Origin: JASGMR01 sp963664675
Lineage (GTDB): Bacteria; Thermotogota; Thermotogae; Petrotogales; Kosmotogaceae
DNA length: 64,000 bases
Assembly (NCBI GenBank): GCA_963664675.2
Contig: CAXXLB010000002.1
Coordinates: 558,001-622,000, forward strand
Reading direction: 5' to 3'
Of this stretch, positions 61,296 to 64,000 are shown piece after piece (the first letter of the stretch is position 1; every line of letters begins with the position of its first letter). The notes under the pieces were generated by a model, which was not told the origin of the DNA, did not search any database, and saw nothing but the letters and a program-made list of their open reading frames with translations. Position numbers and translations under genes: made by a program.

Positions 61296-61966
61296 ATTTC
61301 ATCACCCGGAACGAATTTATAGCCGACCCCTCTCACCGTTTTAATATATTTTGATCCGATCTTATCCCTCAATTTGCTTATATGAACATCTATTGTCCTG
61401 AAATCTCCAAAGAAGTCTTCGCCCCATACTTTATCGAGAAGTTCTTCCCTTGAAAAAACTCTTTCCGGATTTTCCACAAGAACTTTTAAAAGTTCGAACT
61501 CCCTTCTGGTGAGTTCTTCAGTATTTCCATTTTTTGTTATTGTATATGAATTCAGGTCGATTCTCGATTCTCCGATATTCATATATGTGATTTTTTCTTT
61601 GGATTTTATGGCTCTCCTGTTCACGGCTTTAATCCTCGCCACCAGGGTTCTTGGATTGAAAGGTTTGGTTACAAAATCGTCTGCACCCAACTCAAGTCCC
61701 AGGATCATGTCGATATCGGATTTTCTCGCGGTGAGAAAAATAACTGGCATATTTCTGTATACATCCCTGATTTTTTTAATGAGATCCAGTCCATTTCCAT
61801 CGGGAAGCATTATATCAAGAATTATAATATCCGGTTTGTTTTCCTTCAGTTTATCCCACAATTCGCTTGCGGACCCGGCACTTGCAACTTCCATGGATTC
61901 TATCTCGCAGACTTCCTTTACCAATTGAACAATATCTGGATCGTCATCTACTATAAGAACTTTCAT
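61292..61966 (-). CDS. phoB: OmpR/PhoB-family response regulator
   Basis: A 224-residue regulator. The receiver has the acidic pair in IVDDDPDIV, phospho-accepting Asp in IILDIMLPDG (about 51), Thr in VIFLTARK and Lys in DFVTKPFNP. The C-terminal winged helix has ELTRREFELLKVLVENP, VWGEDFFGDFRTIDVHISKL and TVRGVGYKFVP. It overlaps phoU-like and phoR-like neighbours by 4 nt each, a tightly coupled operon. PhoB identity rests on the phoU gene upstream. Confidence 0.9.
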   Translation of the reverse strand: MKVLIVDDDPDIVQLVKEVCEIESMEVASAGSASELWDKLKENKPDIIILDIMLPDGNGLDLIKKIRDVYRNMPVIFLTARKSDIDMILGLELGADDFVTKPFNPRTLVARIKAVNRRAIKSKEKITYMNIGESRIDLNSYTITKNGNTEELTRREFELLKVLVENPERVFSREELLDKVWGEDFFGDFRTIDVHISKLRDKIGSKYIKTVRGVGYKFVPGDEI

Positions 61967-62643
61967 AATGTGACCTCCTTAAGTGAAATACCCACTTCCA
62001 CGTAATGAATTTCTGATGCAATATTCTTTGCATGGTCGGCAGCTCTTTCCAGGTATCTCGACACCAGAATGAGGTCGAGAAAGAAGGCCACCTTTTCCTT
62101 ATCCTTTTCTTCTTTTATTTCGTAGGCAATATTTTTCCTTATGTGTTTGTATAGATTATCAACTTTCTTATCCATTTTGTAAACTTCTTTGGCCTTTTCT
62201 ATGTCTCTTTTATAATAAGCATCTATTATATCTTTCATCATTTTTTCTGTATAACCTATCATTTTTCTTATGTTAATAAAAGAATATGAAGGAAGAATAC
62301 CCCTGTGTTTTGTGGCGGTTTTAGCTATATTGACCGCAAGATCACCTATTCTTTCAAGGTCATTTGCGAATTTGACAAGAGAAATAATATATCGGAGGTC
62401 TTTATCGAGCGGTTGAAATCTTGTGACATAATTTATAACCTGTCTTTCAATTTTTTTCTGGAGTCTGTCTATTATCTCATCATTCACTATTATTTCATTA
62501 GCCATATCAACGTTCAGTTCTTCCAGTGATTCGATAGAACCGGAGAGATTAATCCGTACATTCTCTATCATGTCGGATAATATAGATTTTAAAATATTAT
62601 AATTTATCTCGTTTTGGTTTTCGTGTTCCATATAATGCACCAT
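61963..62643 (-). CDS. phoU: PhoU-like phosphate signalling protein
   Basis: A 226-residue protein from ATG 62643 (GGGAG 8 nt ahead; the in-frame TTG at 62658 lacks a ribosome site). It consists of two PhoU three-helix repeats, each with the metal-binding E/D-x3-D pattern (DLERIGDLAVNIAK and YLERAADHAKNIAS). PhoU links the Pst importer to PhoR; no pst genes lie in the window. First gene of the phoU-phoB-phoR operon. Confidence 0.92.
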   Translation of the reverse strand: MVHYMEHENQNEINYNILKSILSDMIENVRINLSGSIESLEELNVDMANEIIVNDEIIDRLQKKIERQVINYVTRFQPLDKDLRYIISLVKFANDLERIGDLAVNIAKTATKHRGILPSYSFINIRKMIGYTEKMMKDIIDAYYKRDIEKAKEVYKMDKKVDNLYKHIRKNIAYEIKEEKDKEKVAFFLDLILVSRYLERAADHAKNIASEIHYVEVGISLKEVTL

Positions 62644-62814
62644 CCATTTTTCTCCCAATTATATTTTAACCTTTTTTCGAATATAATCAAGCTGAATCCC
62701 TTAAAAAGCCGAAATTGGAAAGTTCTCATAAAAATTTTAATTATAAAAAACATCTATTCATATGGATAGAGAATACATCATATTCAGAAAATAAACGTAA
62801 CATTTAATTTACTT

Positions 62815-62843
62815 TTGAATTTTTTTTTGCCTTTTAGTATAAT
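62815..62843 (+). promoter_or_regulatory. Promoter of the maltosyltransferase gene
   Basis: TTGAAT (62815-62820) and a perfect TATAAT (62838-62843) are separated by 17 bp. The start codon follows 31 nt after the -10, behind GGGAGG. Confidence 0.75.
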
Positions 62844-62873
62844 CTATATATGATTTCACGGGAGGTATTCAGA

Positions 62874-64000
62874 ATGTACATTGAAAATATTTTGAATTAT
62901 TTAAAAAAGCAGGATTCATCAAAAAGGCCTGATTACGGTGTTCCAAGAGAATGGTTGCCGCAAGATTATGAGGGAACAGTGAAATTGAGTGGTAAATACA
63001 TATTTGTAAATCCATATGAATTTGGGAAAAATATTTTTGAGACTATAATAAGCAGAAGAGAAAACGATAGAAATTATCTTCTGTCTCTTTCAAGAATAGA
63101 AGGAGAAAGTAAATCGAATTGGATTGAAGATTCGGTAATTTACAGTGCTTTTTTAAGAATGACGACGGCCTTCGGCCATAAAAATCCAGGAAGTTTTAAT
63201 CCATATTTTAAAGGTGGTTATATCGAAGCCGGGACTATTTTGAAGCAGATATTTTTATTACCGTATCTTAAAAAAATTGGTATAAATTCAATATATTTTC
63301 TTCCTGTAACAAAATACAGCAACATATTCAAAAAGGGTGAAGTTGGATCGCCTTATTCGATAAAGGATTTTTATAAGATATCAGATGAGTATCACGATAA
63401 TTTGCTCGTGGGGTTTTCTGTCGAAGACGAATTCAAAGCTTTTGTCGAAGCCGCACATATTTTGGGAATGAGAGTGATTCTTGATTTTGTACCCAGAACC
63501 TGTGCGAGAGATTCCGATCTCATACTCGAACACCCAGACTGGTTTTACTGGATAGATTACAAAGAACTGGAGAATTATAAAGCTCCCCTTATTGATGAAT
63601 TAGCCTTCGAGCAACCTTCAAGTGATAATCTGTCAATAATGTATTCTAATGAGAGTGTGAAAGAACATCTGAAAAAATTCAGATTCGCCCCGAACATCAC
63701 TGATCCTGAGAAATGGGGAAATTTTGTGAATGAATATAGGGGGAAGAAGAGCTTTTTGGATGGGCTGATAAAAGAATTCGGTGTGATAACTCCTCCTGGT
63801 TTTTCCGACTGGATAAACGATAATCAGCCTCCATGGAACGATGTCACTTTTTTGAGAATGTATATGGATCATCCCAGGGAAGCGAAGAAATATCTGGAAA
63901 AGGATCAACCGCCTTACGTTTTGTATGATGTAATAAAATCCTCCATTATGCCTGGCGAAGAGCCCAATAAGGATTTATGGGATCTGATCGCGAATATAAT
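62874..64000 (+). CDS. Maltosyltransferase (GH13), truncated by the window edge
   Basis: The first 375 residues of a GH13-family enzyme; the end lies outside the window. The sequence follows the Thermotoga maritima maltosyltransferase (about 639 residues) closely from memory: GSPYSIKDFYKI, FKAFVEAAHILGMRVILDF, VPRTCARDSDLILEHPDWFYWI, FGVITPPGFSDWINDNQP, WNDVTFLRMYMDHP and QPPYVLYDVIKSS. That enzyme moves maltosyl units between malto-oligosaccharides or onto phosphate in starch and glycogen metabolism. The catalytic Asp and Glu lie beyond the edge. ATG 62874 follows GGGAGG at 8 nt. A good lineage marker for Thermotogota. Confidence 0.88.
   Translation, partial: MYIENILNYLKKQDSSKRPDYGVPREWLPQDYEGTVKLSGKYIFVNPYEFGKNIFETIISRRENDRNYLLSLSRIEGESKSNWIEDSVIYSAFLRMTTAFGHKNPGSFNPYFKGGYIEAGTILKQIFLLPYLKKIGINSIYFLPVTKYSNIFKKGEVGSPYSIKDFYKISDEYHDNLLVGFSVEDEFKAFVEAAHILGMRVILDFVPRTCARDSDLILEHPDWFYWIDYKELENYKAPLIDELAFEQPSSDNLSIMYSNESVKEHLKKFRFAPNITDPEKWGNFVNEYRGKKSFLDGLIKEFGVITPPGFSDWINDNQPPWNDVTFLRMYMDHPREAKKYLEKDQPPYVLYDVIKSSIMPGEEPNKDLWDLIANI

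Overview
The window looks like a chromosomal segment of a low-GC anaerobic bacterium, most probably a member of the Thermotogota. The best evidence is the gene running off the right edge, whose product closely follows the maltosyltransferase known from Thermotoga maritima. Other supporting signs are a Thermotoga-like L-arabinose isomerase, frequent TTG and GTG starts behind strong AGGAG ribosome sites, single exported binding-protein transporters, and a free-standing 2-hydroxyacyl-CoA-dehydratase/activase pair. The assignment is inference from remembered families; no search was run.

1-8.9 kb: a sugar-nucleotide epimerase (wecB), a rhamnulokinase-like kinase translationally coupled to two tandem exported phospholipase-D paralogues, a 2-hydroxyacyl-CoA dehydratase subunit coupled to a dehydratase/activase fusion, and an effector-binding (GyrI-like) protein. 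9.1-18.3 kb: two metal ABC importers. The first (permease, ATPase, binding protein) is led by a Fur-family regulator with a promoter and operator just upstream. The second (ATPase, two permeases each with an appended winged helix, binding protein) has its own inverted-repeat operator. A trans-sulfuration-type PLP enzyme and an acetyltransferase lie between them.

18.4-24.8 kb: an arabinose operon (sugar ABC importer, araA, araD, LacI-type regulator) with promoter, palindromic operator and terminator. 25.4-32.9 kb: a ferritin-like/VIT1 iron or manganese transporter, a repeat-domain lipoprotein, small hypothetical genes, an IS256 relic, and a small HTH/membrane/flavodoxin cluster. 32.9-40.5 kb: a repeat-dominated stretch in which only exonuclease III/thioredoxin, PadR/methyltransferase and an IS3 element are coding. 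The rest is degenerate 7-mer and 11-mer tandem arrays, a tandem unit of roughly 180-300 bp, and two kinds of non-coding iteron element. One of these is a diverged copy of an element at 26.4-26.9 kb.

41.5-51.3 kb: a very AT-rich accessory island next to three tRNA genes. It holds an ApeA-like HEPN abortive-infection gene, a 1075-residue membrane protein with a C-terminal Cys/His motif, a CYTH-like protein, a DUF4145-like protein, and small-ORF cassettes bounded by inverted repeats. Several island genes share a leader that can hide their ribosome binding site. 51.6-64 kb: tRNA-Met, tRNA-fMet and tRNA-Leu; a muropeptide-salvage-like operon (GntR regulator, serine hydrolase, anmK, HD protein, beta-CASP nuclease) divergent from an oligopeptide importer lacking ATPases; a phoU-phoB-phoR-like operon; and the truncated maltosyltransferase.

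The most novel material is non-coding: the dyad-hairpin-dyad iteron elements, the strictly phased 7-mer and 11-mer arrays, the inverted-repeat small-gene cassettes with neighbouring candidate small RNAs, and the shared leader of the defence island.
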